NCBI GenBank assembly: GCA_000432915.1
Contig: HF995230.1
Location: 15,945-75,963, forward strand
DNA length: 60,019 nucleotides
From: Firmicutes bacterium CAG:194
GTDB lineage: Bacteria > Bacillota > Clostridia > Lachnospirales > Lachnospiraceae
Direction: 5' to 3'
In this document: in pieces, positions 1 through 8,715 of the stretch
Numbering within the stretch: the first letter of the stretch is position 1
Layout of the letters: every line of letters starts with the position of its first letter
Notes under the pieces: model-generated
Database searches by the model: none
What the model saw: only the letters and a program-made list of their open reading frames with translations
What the model was told of the DNA's origin: nothing
Translations under genes and position numbers: made by a program

Positions 1-1959
1 CAGCAGGAAGGCAGTTGTTTCCTTGATAACCTGATGAGATTCCGGTGTTGTGTTATCTACCATAACATTGCCATCGTGATCCAGAATTTTTGTAAATAAA
101 GTCGGTTTGATATAAGTACCGTTATTGGCAACCGTTGCATAGCCTGCATTCAGTTCCAGATTGGTAACACCGTCTGTGATACCGCCCAGTGCAAGAGACT
201 GTGTGATATCGGAGAAAATCTGGGTACCGCTGCTTGTCTCGACTTCACGACGTTCCACAAGGGTAGTAAAGCCGAAGTTCTGCAGATAATCAAAACCAAG
301 CTGTGGTGTGATCTGTGTCAGTGTTTTTACTGCAACAATATTCAGGGACTGTTCAATACCGTAACGGAGTGTACAGATTCCCTTGTAGCCGCTGGAATAC
401 CAGTTGCTGACAGGCCTTCCGTTTGCATAATTATATGGGGCATCGTTCTGGACAGTGGCAAGTGTCATGCCGGCGCTGTCAAGGGCAGGTGCATAAGTAG
501 ACAGAATTTTAAAGGTAGATCCGGGCTGTCTGGTCGTGTCCGTTGCTCTGTTTAAAGTACGGCTGGCTGATTTTGTACCACGTCCGCCGACCATTGCCAC
601 GATGTAACCTGTGGATTGATCCTCTACGGTAATGGAAACCTGTGGCTGCGGTGTCAGCGATACATTTTCCGAATAGACTTCATCACCCGGGCTTAAAACG
701 CTCTGCTGATATTCCGCGATATCCGTATAAGCAGCATCCTGGGAAGAATACAGCAGATTATAGGAAGAACGCTGGTTCCTGAAATACTGCTTGAACATTT
801 CCGTTGAATAATTGACATACTCACCACCTGCTGTCAGGACAGTGAGCTGATAGTCAAGCAGCCATTTTGTATTTTCAGGATAGTTTTCTTCATTATTGTA
901 AATCTCATCACAGATCTTCTGGATGGAAGGATCCTGCGTTGTCTGGATCTGCAGACCGCCGGAATAAACCAGATTATATGCCTGTGTTTCATTATAGCCC
1001 TTTTCTTCCATCAGAACGGAAGTAACCTGATCGATCAGCGCATCAACGAAGTAGGAGTTGATCGAATCGCTTTCTGTTGTTTCATTTACCTGCTTGATGC
1101 GGGAGTAGACATCGTCTGCCATAGCCTCATCGTATTCATCCTGATCGATCCAGCCCTGATCCAGCATATCATTCAGAACCTTTGTACGCCTGTCTGCATT
1201 GTCTTCCGGATGTGTGATCGGATTGTATTTGGACGGGTTCTGTGTGATGCCGGCAATAACCGCACATTCGGATAAATTCAGCTCAGATACGGGCTTATTG
1301 AAGTAACGCATGGAAGCTGCCTGTACACCAAGTGTATTCTGTCCTAAGTTGATCGAGTTCATATAAAGCTCCAGAATATCCCGCTTGCTCATTCTTTTTT
1401 CGAGCTCCAGTGCCAGATACTGCTCCTGGATCTTACGCTTGATACGGACAAGATCGGAGTTTTCCGTTACCCAGCCCTCAAAGACGTTGTTTTTCAGAAG
1501 CTGCTGGGTGATCGTGCTGGCACCCTGTCCGAGATGTCTTGTCTTGATGGCGGTCACACCGGCTCTGATAATACCCTTGATATCAATACCGTTATGCTGA
1601 TAGAAACGCGCATCTTCGATCGCGACAAAGGCGTTAGCCATATTTTCAGGGATCTGATCCATCTTGACATAGCTTCGGTTGGAATTGGTGCCGACGAGCT
1701 TGGCGATCTGTTTGCCACTGTTATCGTAAACGACGGTCGCATAACCGCTTGGCGTAACATCCAGACTGGAAATATCGGGGGCAGATGCCAGAATTCCCTT
1801 AAACATACCGATACCGAGACAGACACCGATAATGCACACACTGATCATACAGATGAGCAGTGCTTTCAAAAATGCCAGTAAGAACATTTTGCTGAATTTC
1901 GTTGATTTAGAATTAAGCTGCCGCTGTTTTTTGCGGATGCTTTTTTTACCATAATTCAT
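1..1959 (-). CDS. Class A penicillin-binding protein (PBP1A-like), 3' end off the window
   Basis: Bifunctional peptidoglycan glycosyltransferase/transpeptidase, anchored in the membrane and acting outside it. The first 653 codons are visible; the C-terminus runs off the left edge. A basic N-terminus is followed by one membrane segment (about residues 22-50). The glycosyltransferase (GT51) block has the catalytic EDARFYQHNGID near residue 114 and GQGASTITQQLLKN after it. The transpeptidase has its SxxK nucleophile in PGSTFKIL near residue 478 and an SLN (SxN) motif near 538; the KTG box must lie beyond the edge. The ATG at 1959 follows AAGGAGG at a normal distance. Family call is firm; which of several class A paralogs it is cannot be told. 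Confidence 0.93.
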   Translation of the reverse strand, partial: MNYGKKSIRKKQRQLNSKSTKFSKMFLLAFLKALLICMISVCIIGVCLGIGMFKGILASAPDISSLDVTPSGYATVVYDNSGKQIAKLVGTNSNRSYVKMDQIPENMANAFVAIEDARFYQHNGIDIKGIIRAGVTAIKTRHLGQGASTITQQLLKNNVFEGWVTENSDLVRIKRKIQEQYLALELEKRMSKRDILELYMNSINLGQNTLGVQAASMRYFNKPVSELNLSECAVIAGITQNPSKYNPITHPEDNADRRTKVLNDMLDQGWIDQDEYDEAMADDVYSRIKQVNETTESDSINSYFVDALIDQVTSVLMEEKGYNETQAYNLVYSGGLQIQTTQDPSIQKICDEIYNNEENYPENTKWLLDYQLTVLTAGGEYVNYSTEMFKQYFRNQRSSYNLLYSSQDAAYTDIAEYQQSVLSPGDEVYSENVSLTPQPQVSITVEDQSTGYIVAMVGGRGTKSASRTLNRATDTTRQPGSTFKILSTYAPALDSAGMTLATVQNDAPYNYANGRPVSNWYSSGYKGICTLRYGIEQSLNIVAVKTLTQITPQLGFDYLQNFGFTTLVERREVETSSGTQIFSDITQSLALGGITDGVTNLELNAGYATVANNGTYIKPTLFTKILDHDGNVMVDNTTPESHQVIKETTAFLL

Positions 1960-2070
1960 GAATAAAGCCTCCTTATTCTCACTGATTATACCAAAAACAG
2001 CCATTAAAGGAAAGGGTAATCTTCCATATATAGGATTGTTCACAAAATGGTACACTTTTATACCGAATCT

Positions 2071-2082
2071 GTGGTATGCTTT
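2071..2082 (+). promoter_or_regulatory. Candidate extended -10 promoter before repeat element A1 and yigZ
   Basis: TGGTATGCT within GTGGTATGCT has the TGn extension of extended -10 promoters and no good -35. Similar boxes precede other genes here: TGGTATAGT near 9413, TGGTATACT near 29514 and TGGTATAAT at 35251. A start about 6-8 nt downstream would place the whole A1 element in the yigZ 5' leader. Inferred from sequence only. Confidence 0.45.
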
Positions 2083-2097
2083 AGTTGCAGAATTATA

Positions 2098-2264
2098 TGA
2101 TGTCAGGGTCTAAAGGTCTAAACCCACGTGAGCTCGCTCATAGGTGGGTGAAAGACCTTGAGACCCGCTCCGATATGAGCATAAAAGTGGGATGATAATC
2201 CCACGATATGCGAATATTGGGGAGAATTGTGGGAGTGCGTAGCACGAAACAATTCGTAGACATT
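2098..2264 (+). repeat. Structured element family A, copy A1 (5' of yigZ)
   Basis: A 167-nt element found three times in the window (with 35264-35431 and 41710-41877). The ends TGATGTC and GACATTA pair (one G-U), closing a multibranch fold with three arms. Arm 1 is GGGTCT/AGACCC around AAGGTCT/AGACCTT around ACCCAC/GTGGGT, capped by TGAG-CTCG-CTCA. Arm 2 is CCGATAT/ATATTGG, then opposed GA/GA, then GCAT/ATGC, then GTGGGA/TCCCAC. Arm 3 is GAATTGT/ACAATTC with an inner GTGC/GCAC. Compared with the other copies, several pairs change on both strands. It ends 47 nt before the yigZ start and fills most of the 352-nt gap 1960-2311, which has no gene. Confidence 0.8.
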
Positions 2265-2311
2265 ATTTATAAAATAGCAATACCAGACAAATAAAGGAGC
2301 AAGATCCGTAT

Positions 2312-2929
2312 ATGAAGATCATACTGCAGCAGGCGCAGGGCGAGATTACAGAAAAAAAATCAAGATTTATCGCGACATTATGTCCCGTACAGTCGCAGGA
2401 GGAGGCAGAGCAGTTCATTGCTGCCTGCAAAAAGAAATACTGGGATGCAAGGCACAACTGCAGCGCTTATGTGATCGGGGAAAACAACGAGATCATGCAT
2501 TCCTCCGATGACGGTGAGCCGAGCGGGACAGCGGGCAGACCGATGCTCTCTGTGCTGACCGGGCAGGATGTACATAACGTGGCGGCTGTTGTAACGAGGT
2601 ATTTTGGCGGTGTGTTGCTGGGAACGGGCGGACTGGTACGTGCTTATCAGGGGGCTGTTTCGGAAGCTCTTTTGCACGCTGAGATCAGACAGCAGCTTTT
2701 GATGCAGGAGCTGATGCTGACAGCGGAATATACGGATGTCGGGAAGATCCAGTATCTGCTTTCCCAGGCGGGGTTTCGCACAGCAGATACGGAATATGGC
2801 GCAAAAGTACTGTTCCATGTGCTGGTACCGGCGGGGGAAGAGGACGCAGCGATCAAATTGCTGACAGAAAAAACAAACGGAAAAACAGGGATTACAAAAG
2901 GAGAACTGAGAAATGAAACCTGTGAATGA
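2312..2929 (+). CDS. yigZ: YigZ/IMPACT family protein (UPF0029)
   Basis: 205 aa, the usual length for bacterial YigZ. The N-terminal IMPACT-type fold carries the family block DDGEPSGTAGRPML and then VTRYFGGVLLGTGGLVRAY, the most conserved stretches of the family; a short C-terminal alpha/beta domain follows. Biochemical role in bacteria is not settled; the eukaryotic relative IMPACT regulates translation through GCN1/GCN2. AAAGGAG precedes the ATG. Its leader contains structured element A1, and its stop overlaps the next gene by 17 nt, suggesting translational coupling with the GH26 enzyme. Confidence 0.93.
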   Translation: MKIILQQAQGEITEKKSRFIATLCPVQSQEEAEQFIAACKKKYWDARHNCSAYVIGENNEIMHSSDDGEPSGTAGRPMLSVLTGQDVHNVAAVVTRYFGGVLLGTGGLVRAYQGAVSEALLHAEIRQQLLMQELMLTAEYTDVGKIQYLLSQAGFRTADTEYGAKVLFHVLVPAGEEDAAIKLLTEKTNGKTGITKGELRNETCE

Positions 2930-3854
2930 AAACGCAACAAAAGAGGCAAAAGAATTATTGGCATATTTATATGAAACAGCCGGCAAAAAGATCATAACCG
3001 GACAGCATACGCAGACAAATCCGATGGAGGAGATCACCTATATCCATGAAAAGACAGGTGCTTATCCGAAGCTGCAGGGATTTGAGCTTTTGAGCTATTC
3101 CCCAAACATCAACTATGCGGATGCATCCGAGGCGTGCCTGACAGAGGTAAAGGAAAATCAGGGCACCATGGACACTGCCATCAAATGGGCAAAGGAGACA
3201 GACGGTATTGTTTCTATCTGTTTTCACTGGTTCTCACCGGTGGGCGGAAGAGATAAGAGCTTTTACAGTGAGCATACGGAGTTTGACCCGGAGCAGGTGC
3301 TTGTGGAGGGCACGAAGGAGCGCAAAGCTTTCTATCAGGATCTGGATGTGATCGCCGGGCAGCTCGCCCGCTTTCAGCAGGAAAATATCCCTGTTCTGTG
3401 GCGCCCGTTCCATGAGGTGGAAGGCACATGGTTCTGGTGGGGCAGAAAGGGCGGTCAAGTGGCAGCAGAGCTTTACAAGCTGATGTTTGATTATTATGTA
3501 AACCAGAAGCATTTGGACAATCTGCTCTGGGTTTGGAGCTGTCCGACAAAGGAAGGGTATCCGGGTGATGCTTACGTAGATGTGGTATCGTGGGACATTT
3601 ATCTGCCGGAATATGAAGCGACAGATTACCAGAAGCAGTATGAGGAGCTGATCGCCAATACATCCGGAAACAAAGTGGCAGCTCTGACGGAAGTCGGTTA
3701 TAACCCGGATGTTAAAAAGCTGGAGCAGAGTCATACACCATGGGCATATTACATGACATGGTCGAAGGAATTTTGTATGGATGGCGTTTACAATACGGTG
3801 GAAAAGCTGAAAGAAATGTATGACAGCGATTACAGCGTTAAGAGAACGAGATAG
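2913..3854 (+). CDS. Glycoside hydrolase family 26 (beta-mannanase-like), cytoplasmic
   Basis: 313 aa. The GH26 hallmarks are visible: acid/base Glu168 in WRPFHEVEGTWFWWG and probable nucleophile Glu260 in AALTEVG, with an aromatic substrate cleft (CFHWFSP around residue 103). Known GH26 enzymes cleave beta-1,4-mannans with retention. There is no signal peptide, membrane helix or binding module, so it should act in the cytoplasm, probably on imported manno-oligosaccharides. The ATG follows AAAGGAGAACTGAGAA and lies inside the end of yigZ. No mannan transporter or mannosylphosphorylase is nearby, so the natural substrate is inferred only from family. Confidence 0.88.
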   Translation: MKPVNENATKEAKELLAYLYETAGKKIITGQHTQTNPMEEITYIHEKTGAYPKLQGFELLSYSPNINYADASEACLTEVKENQGTMDTAIKWAKETDGIVSICFHWFSPVGGRDKSFYSEHTEFDPEQVLVEGTKERKAFYQDLDVIAGQLARFQQENIPVLWRPFHEVEGTWFWWGRKGGQVAAELYKLMFDYYVNQKHLDNLLWVWSCPTKEGYPGDAYVDVVSWDIYLPEYEATDYQKQYEELIANTSGNKVAALTEVGYNPDVKKLEQSHTPWAYYMTWSKEFCMDGVYNTVEKLKEMYDSDYSVKRTR

Positions 3855-3934
3855 GAAGGTTGCATGTGTGGTGGTAACCTGTTATACTTGGTTAGTAATA
3901 ACTAACATAAGTATAAAAAGAGAGGCAGACACCA

Positions 3935-4690
3935 ATGACAATTCATGAATTTGGAACAGAAAATACAGAAATCATTTTATTGATCCATCCCTCCGTTGTG
4001 AAATGGGATTATTTTGAAAATGTCATTCCACTGCTGGAGAAAAAGTATCATCTGCTTGTTCCGGCACTTCCCGGATATGACTTTGACAATGACAGTGATT
4101 TTACAAGTGTGGAGCAGATCGCTTCGGATCTGAACGTGTGGATGAAAGCACAGGGCTATACGGAATTATATGCGGTGTATGGCTGCTCCATGGGTGGTTC
4201 CGTTGCACTGCTGGTTGCGCTGGGACAACTGATCAAAATAAAACACTGTGTCATGGATGGTGGCATCACCCCTTATCAACTGCCATGGATCGTGACGCGC
4301 TTCATTGCCCTGAAGGATTATCTTATGATGATGATCGGAAGAACAGGCGGTGTAGGGCTTTTGGAAAAAGCATTTGCAACAGATGAGTATACCAAGGAGG
4401 ATCTGCAGTATGTGGCAGATGTTCTGAGGCATTGCAGCAGAAAAACACTGTGGCGCACCTTTGATTCCTGCAATAATTATAAAGTGCCGGATCCTGTTCC
4501 TGCAATAGATACGAAGCTCCATTACTGGTATACAAATGGAGAGGAAAAAGAGCGAAAGCAGGATATCGCGTATATAAAAAGCAAGTTCCCGCAGACGGAG
4601 TTTACAGTATTACCGGAATTAGGGCATGCAGGACTGGTTTTGCTGAAACCGGAATTATTTGAGCAGATGATCAGTGAGCTATCCGATTGA
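3935..4690 (+). CDS. Alpha/beta hydrolase
   Basis: 251 aa alpha/beta-hydrolase fold. The nucleophile elbow is GCSMGGS (Ser near residue 87), a plausible acid lies late in the sequence, and the catalytic His is in LGHAGLVL near residue 229. The oxyanion-side motif HPSVVKWDYF replaces the usual HG. No signal peptide, so cytosolic. Substrate unknown; such proteins include esterases, lipases and C-C hydrolases. AGAGGCAG lies before the ATG; an 80-nt gap from the GH26 gene suggests its own promoter (TATACT near 3887). The MFS remnant starts 26 nt downstream. Confidence 0.85.
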   Translation: MTIHEFGTENTEIILLIHPSVVKWDYFENVIPLLEKKYHLLVPALPGYDFDNDSDFTSVEQIASDLNVWMKAQGYTELYAVYGCSMGGSVALLVALGQLIKIKHCVMDGGITPYQLPWIVTRFIALKDYLMMMIGRTGGVGLLEKAFATDEYTKEDLQYVADVLRHCSRKTLWRTFDSCNNYKVPDPVPAIDTKLHYWYTNGEEKERKQDIAYIKSKFPQTEFTVLPELGHAGLVLLKPELFEQMISELSD

Positions 4691-4716
4691 TCAAGTCATA
4701 AAAACGGGAGAATGAA

Positions 4717-5206
4717 ATGAGTTTTTTATTAGGCATTATCTATCTTTCTTTTATCAGTCTGGGATTGCCGGATGCCCTGCTTGGTGCAGCATGGCCGAAT
4801 ATGTATCCGGAATTTCAGGTACCGGTGTCTTATGCCGGGGCAATTTCCATGATCATAGCATTTGGAACGATCATTTCCAGCCTGCAAAGTGACCGCCTGA
4901 CCAGAAAATTCGGAACAGGTAAGGTGACGGCAGTCAGTGTCGGAATGACAGCAGTTGCACTGTGGGGCTTTTCTATCAGTCACAGCTTTGTTTTATTGTG
5001 CTTATGGGCAATTCCTTATGGTCTTGGGGCAGGCTATCATTTTGATCGGCATTATAGTGATGCTGCTTCCTTTGGGAAAAATAGCATCGCTGATCGCAAA
5101 CCATATATCTATCAGGCTGTTGCCGGCGCATTTATTCCTTTTCCTGGCACTTATGGTATATATGCATGAACTGCTGGAAAGAAGAGTGGATCATAGCAGA
5201 ATATAA
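4717..5206 (+). pseudogene. MFS transporter remnant, internally deleted and frameshifted
   Basis: The N-terminal ~105 residues are a clean major-facilitator start: two helices, the loop-2/3 motif SDRLTRKFG, and helices 3-4 ending in WAIPYGLGAG. Near 5030 the reading frame changes: the next membrane segment (GQAIILIGIIVMLLPLGK) and a hydrophobic C-terminal end are in frame +2 and stop at 5204. About 160 codons survive of the usual ~400, so a central deletion with a frameshift joined the two ends. Not expected to transport. The original substrate cannot be told. Confidence 0.85.
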
Positions 5207-5216
5207 ATAGAATCGA

Positions 5217-5242
5217 AATAGCTGACCGGAAGGTCAGCTATT
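5217..5242. terminator. Bidirectional terminator between the MFS remnant and the ATC-hydrolase gene
   Basis: Perfect 11-bp stem AATAGCTGACC/GGTCAGCTATT with loop GGAA. T-rich on the plus strand after the stem and A-rich before it, so it can serve both converging genes. It overlaps the stop region of the minus-strand gene. Confidence 0.8.
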
Positions 5243-5854
5243 TTCCTCATCACGAGGCTTACTGTATCGGAAGTCGCAGAAGGCTGCTCCTTCTGCAATT
5301 GTTCCGGTTCTCACTAATTTCATGTGCATAATATCCGCAAGCACATAATCCATTCTACACAGATAAGCTGCCAGATCTGGACATCCCTCATCCTGGCACA
5401 GTTTACAGATACCACATTCGTGATAATCATAGCCAAGGTCATACGATTCATTTCCCGGCAGAATATCCACAACCCAGTCGTTTTCATACTTGCGCTTATG
5501 GCTTTCCTCGGACCATTTCAGCCTTGCAGGCATGCGCTTTGGATTCAGATAACTATCTGCATCGCCCATTATTTTGTGAAACAGTTTAGAGGCACACAGT
5601 CCATCACGGAATATTTCGTAATTTTCTTCAGCGGATTTTCCGGTGCTGCGATTTAATGCAATAAAATAACTTCCCATGATGTAAGAACTCAGCAGATTGG
5701 ATTTGCCGATATCCTTTGCCCGTTCCACGATCAATTTATGTTCTTTTTCAATCTTTTTGACTATATTCTTAGAGAAACCACGTCTTTTCAATTCTGCCTT
5801 TACGGCGCTGTGATAAAAACGATAGATCAGTTTTGCCTGCAATGTATTTTTCAT
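5234..5854 (-). CDS. L-2-amino-thiazoline-4-carboxylic acid hydrolase (ATC hydrolase) family protein
   Basis: 206 aa. The C-terminal half has the Cys-rich signature of this family: YDYHECGICKLCQDEGCPD, then AYLCRMDYVLADIM, with conserved Tyr/His/Cys spacing. The founding member opens the thiazoline ring of ATC, but most relatives in gut Firmicutes have no tested function and usually sit beside a TetR regulator, as here. Its ATG overlaps the TetR stop (ATGA), so the two are one operon. No membrane segment or signal peptide. Specific substrate unknown. Confidence 0.82.
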   Translation of the reverse strand: MKNTLQAKLIYRFYHSAVKAELKRRGFSKNIVKKIEKEHKLIVERAKDIGKSNLLSSYIMGSYFIALNRSTGKSAEENYEIFRDGLCASKLFHKIMGDADSYLNPKRMPARLKWSEESHKRKYENDWVVDILPGNESYDLGYDYHECGICKLCQDEGCPDLAAYLCRMDYVLADIMHMKLVRTGTIAEGAAFCDFRYSKPRDEENS

Positions 5855-6504
5855 AATTTGTCACCTCCGGTTTGATAATGGATGCCCAGTTCTGCCTCTA
5901 ATCCACGGAGCAGAACAGTCATTGCTTCTGTAAATGCGGCTTTCATTTCCTCTGTGATCCCATTCTGGCAGGCGTCATCAGCGATCATCTCACAGATCAT
6001 GGAAAATTCCGAAGAAGATAGCATATAGATCGTCTTTTCCGATAATTTTTTTGAGGAAATGCCACGTCGGTACAGTTCCTCATAATAATTGGCTGCAAAT
6101 GCGGTACAGCGTTCTATATAGATAGATCGAAAATGTGCAAGATAAGTCCCGGAATCATTTTTTAATAACATATGAAGAAGCTGCATATCATCCTGTAATA
6201 GATGAAGTGTCTGCATGGATATCTTCGAATACAGAACCTGAACCAGTTCCGCATCTGACAGGGCAGAAAAGTCAACGCCGATCATAGATTCTGTAATGCG
6301 CATAAGTTTTTTGCCGCATGCATGAAAAAGCTCTCCAAACATTTCTTCTTTACCGGAAAAATGTTTATAGATGGCTCCTGCAGTGATACCGGCTCTGGCA
6401 GCAATCTTTCGCATGGAGGCTTCCTGATAGCCTGTTTCAAGAAAGATATCCATGGCACTTTTTAAGATCAATTCTCTTGTTTCTTTTGTGCTTTCGCGAA
6501 TAAT
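5851..6504 (-). CDS. TetR/AcrR family regulator, apparently starting at an ATT codon
   Basis: The N-terminal HTH is clear: RELILKSAMDIFLETGYQEA then MRKIAARAGITAGAIYKHFS, the standard TetR pattern; the C-terminal ligand domain is divergent. Start choice: the longest frame begins at GTG 6537, but that codon lies at the predicted transcription start inside a palindromic operator and has no ribosome site. AAGGAGG at 6510-6516 points instead to ATT at 6504 or 6501 (5 or 8 nt away), giving about 216-218 aa with the normal TetR length before the helix. Likely autorepressor and controller of the ATC-hydrolase gene. Confidence 0.85.
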   Translation of the reverse strand: MIRESTKETRELILKSAMDIFLETGYQEASMRKIAARAGITAGAIYKHFSGKEEMFGELFHACGKKLMRITESMIGVDFSALSDAELVQVLYSKISMQTLHLLQDDMQLLHMLLKNDSGTYLAHFRSIYIERCTAFAANYYEELYRRGISSKKLSEKTIYMLSSSEFSMICEMIADDACQNGITEEMKAAFTEAMTVLLRGLEAELGIHYQTGGDKL

Positions 6505-6529
6505 GACCGCCTCCTTTTGACATAGCTTG

Positions 6530-6544
6530 GTAAACACTGTTTAC
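6530..6544. promoter_or_regulatory. Palindromic operator of the TetR gene, over its promoter
   Basis: GTAAACACTGTTTAC is a perfect 15-bp palindrome (GTAAACA/TGTTTAC). On the minus strand it directly follows a strong promoter: -35 TTGACT at 6568-6573, 17-bp spacer, -10 TATAAA at 6545-6550. Binding here would block transcription start. That TetR itself binds is inferred from position. Confidence 0.75.
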
Positions 6545-6588
6545 TTTATAGCACATTAGGTAGATAAAGTCAAGAATGCTATGAATAG

Positions 6589-6621
6589 AAAAAGGAAAGC
6601 CATCACCGGCTTTCCTTTTTT
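6589..6621 (-). terminator. Rho-independent terminator of typA
   Basis: Stem AAAAAGGAAAGCC/GGCTTTCCTTTTT with loop ATCACC, followed by T-rich sequence in the minus direction. It lies 33 nt beyond the typA stop. Confidence 0.85.
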
Positions 6622-6653
6622 AAACTTCACATAAGTTTACATAATATCAAATC

Positions 6654-8486
6654 TTATGACTTTCTGAAACCTGCACGCTTACGCATGGTAGGATCCAGGA
6701 TCTTCTTACGGATACGAAGACTCTTTGGTGTTACCTCTAAGAGCTCATCGGTATCGATAAACTCAAGAGCCTGCTCCAAAGAGAGGATCTTTGGCGGTGA
6801 CAGACGAAGTGCTTCATCTGAACCGGAAGAACGGGTATTTGTCATCTGTTTTTTCTTGCAGACATTGATCTCAATATCTTCCGCCTTACCTGTTTCACCG
6901 ACTACCATACCGGCATAAACCTTTTCACCGGGACCGATGAAGAGGGTACCACGTTCCTGTGCATTGTACAGACCGTAAGTAATGGCTTCGCCGGATTCAA
7001 ATGCGATCAGGGAACCTTGTGCACGGTACATCATATCGCCCTTGTAAGGACCATATCCGTCATACGTTGTATTGATGATACCATTTCCCTTTGTATCCGT
7101 CATGAATTCACCACGGTAACCGATCAGGCCACGCGCCGGAATAGAGAACTCAAGACGGACATAACCACCGTTGGCAGCTCCCATGCTGATGAGCTCGCCC
7201 TTTCTGGCAGATAACTTCTGGATGACTGAACCGGAGAATTCATCCGGTACATCGATATAAGCAAGCTCCATTGGCTCAAGTTTTTTGCCGTTTTCATCGG
7301 TCTTGTATAAAACCTCGGCTTTGGAAACAGCAAATTCATAACCTTCACGGCGCATATTTTCGATCAAAACGGAAAGATGTAATTCACCACGGCCGGAAAC
7401 CTTGAAGCTTTCTGTTGTTTCGGTTTCTTCCACACGCAGGGAAACATCTGTATTTAATTCACGGAACAGTCTGTCGCGCAGATGACGGCTTGTGACATAT
7501 TTGCCTTCCTGTCCGGCGAGCGGAGAGTCATTGACGATGAAATGCATGGCGATCGTCGGCTCTGAAATCTTCTGGAATGGGATCGGAACCGGATTCTCCG
7601 GGCTGCAGAGTGTATCACCGATGTGGATATCTGCGATACCGGAAATCGCTACGATGGAACCGATGCCTGCTTCTTTGATTTCTACCTTATTTAAACCGTC
7701 AAATTCATACAGCTTGGAAACCTTCACCTTTTTCATCTTGTCAGGCTCATGATGGTTGACAATGACAACATCCTGATTGACACGGATCACGCCGTTATCT
7801 ACTTTGCCGACGCCGATACGGCCGACATATTCGTTGTAATCGATCGTACTGATCAGTACCTGTGTACCTGCATCCGGATCTCCTTCCGGTGCAGGAATGT
7901 AATCAAGGATCGTTTCGAACAATGGCATCATATCTTTGCCCGGCTCATCTATGGAAAGAGAAGCGGTTCCGGCTTTTGCGGAAGCATATACGATCGGGCA
8001 GTCAAGCTGGGATTCATCCGCATCCAGATCAATGAGAAGCTCAAGTACTTCATCAACAACCTCAGCAGGTCTTGCTTCCGGACGGTCGATCTTATTGACA
8101 CAGACGATAACCGGTAATTTCAGCTCCAGTGCCTTACGCAGTACGAATTTGGTCTGTGGCATGGCACCTTCAAAAGCATCGACTACGAGGATGACGCCAT
8201 TTACCATTTTCAGGACACGTTCCACTTCGCCGCCGAAGTCTGCATGACCTGGTGTGTCGATAATGTTGATCTTTGTATTTTTATAAGTAACTGCAGTGTT
8301 CTTGGAAAGAATGGTAATACCACGCTCTCTCTCGATATCATTGGAATCCATGACACGTTCTGCCACTTCCTGATTCTCACGAAATACACCGCTTTGTTTT
8401 AACAGTTCATCTACCAGTGTCGTTTTACCGTGATCGACATGGGCGATGATTGCGACATTACGAATATCGTCTCTCGTTGTTTTCAT
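6654..8486 (-). CDS. typA: Ribosome-associated translational GTPase TypA/BipA
   Basis: 610 aa from the ATG at 8486, which has GTGAGGAG just upstream; a GTG 12 nt earlier is part of that ribosome site. GTPase motifs in order: G1 AHVDHGKTT, G2 region ERGITI, G3 DTPGHADFGGEV, G4 NKID, G5 SAKAG. Domains II, III and V and the BipA-specific C-terminal domain follow (GLIGYRGEFMTDTKG, then LEVTPKSLRIRKK). BipA binds the 70S ribosome and supports 50S assembly and growth under stress. Monocistronic with its own terminator; transcribed away from the SSB-like gene. Confidence 0.97.
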   Translation of the reverse strand: MKTTRDDIRNVAIIAHVDHGKTTLVDELLKQSGVFRENQEVAERVMDSNDIERERGITILSKNTAVTYKNTKINIIDTPGHADFGGEVERVLKMVNGVILVVDAFEGAMPQTKFVLRKALELKLPVIVCVNKIDRPEARPAEVVDEVLELLIDLDADESQLDCPIVYASAKAGTASLSIDEPGKDMMPLFETILDYIPAPEGDPDAGTQVLISTIDYNEYVGRIGVGKVDNGVIRVNQDVVIVNHHEPDKMKKVKVSKLYEFDGLNKVEIKEAGIGSIVAISGIADIHIGDTLCSPENPVPIPFQKISEPTIAMHFIVNDSPLAGQEGKYVTSRHLRDRLFRELNTDVSLRVEETETTESFKVSGRGELHLSVLIENMRREGYEFAVSKAEVLYKTDENGKKLEPMELAYIDVPDEFSGSVIQKLSARKGELISMGAANGGYVRLEFSIPARGLIGYRGEFMTDTKGNGIINTTYDGYGPYKGDMMYRAQGSLIAFESGEAITYGLYNAQERGTLFIGPGEKVYAGMVVGETGKAEDIEINVCKKKQMTNTRSSGSDEALRLSPPKILSLEQALEFIDTDELLEVTPKSLRIRKKILDPTMRKRAGFRKS

Positions 8487-8715
8487 ATAACTCCTCACTC
8501 TCTAAAAACGGGGTCTACAGTTAAATAGGATACCCAAACGTTTATAGTCTATCACATTTTTTGCAAAAATCAACAAGGACTGTAAGAAAACACCAGCTTT
8601 TGTCGATGAAACCATGTCATAATTATGGGATTTTTTCATAAATATATATAGCAGACAATGTCTGACGTAAGTAAATAAGGAAAAAATTCTTAAAGTAAGA
8701 AGGGAGAACCGGAAC

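Noticed and set aside
3214..3734. Minus-strand frames of ~150 codons opposite the GH26 gene
   Set aside because: No ribosome site or motif; the plus strand has both catalytic glutamates of GH26.
4717..5206. Intact small transporter of ~150 aa
   Set aside because: The frame changes after helix 4 and the C-terminal end of an MFS protein continues in another frame, so it is a deleted pseudogene.
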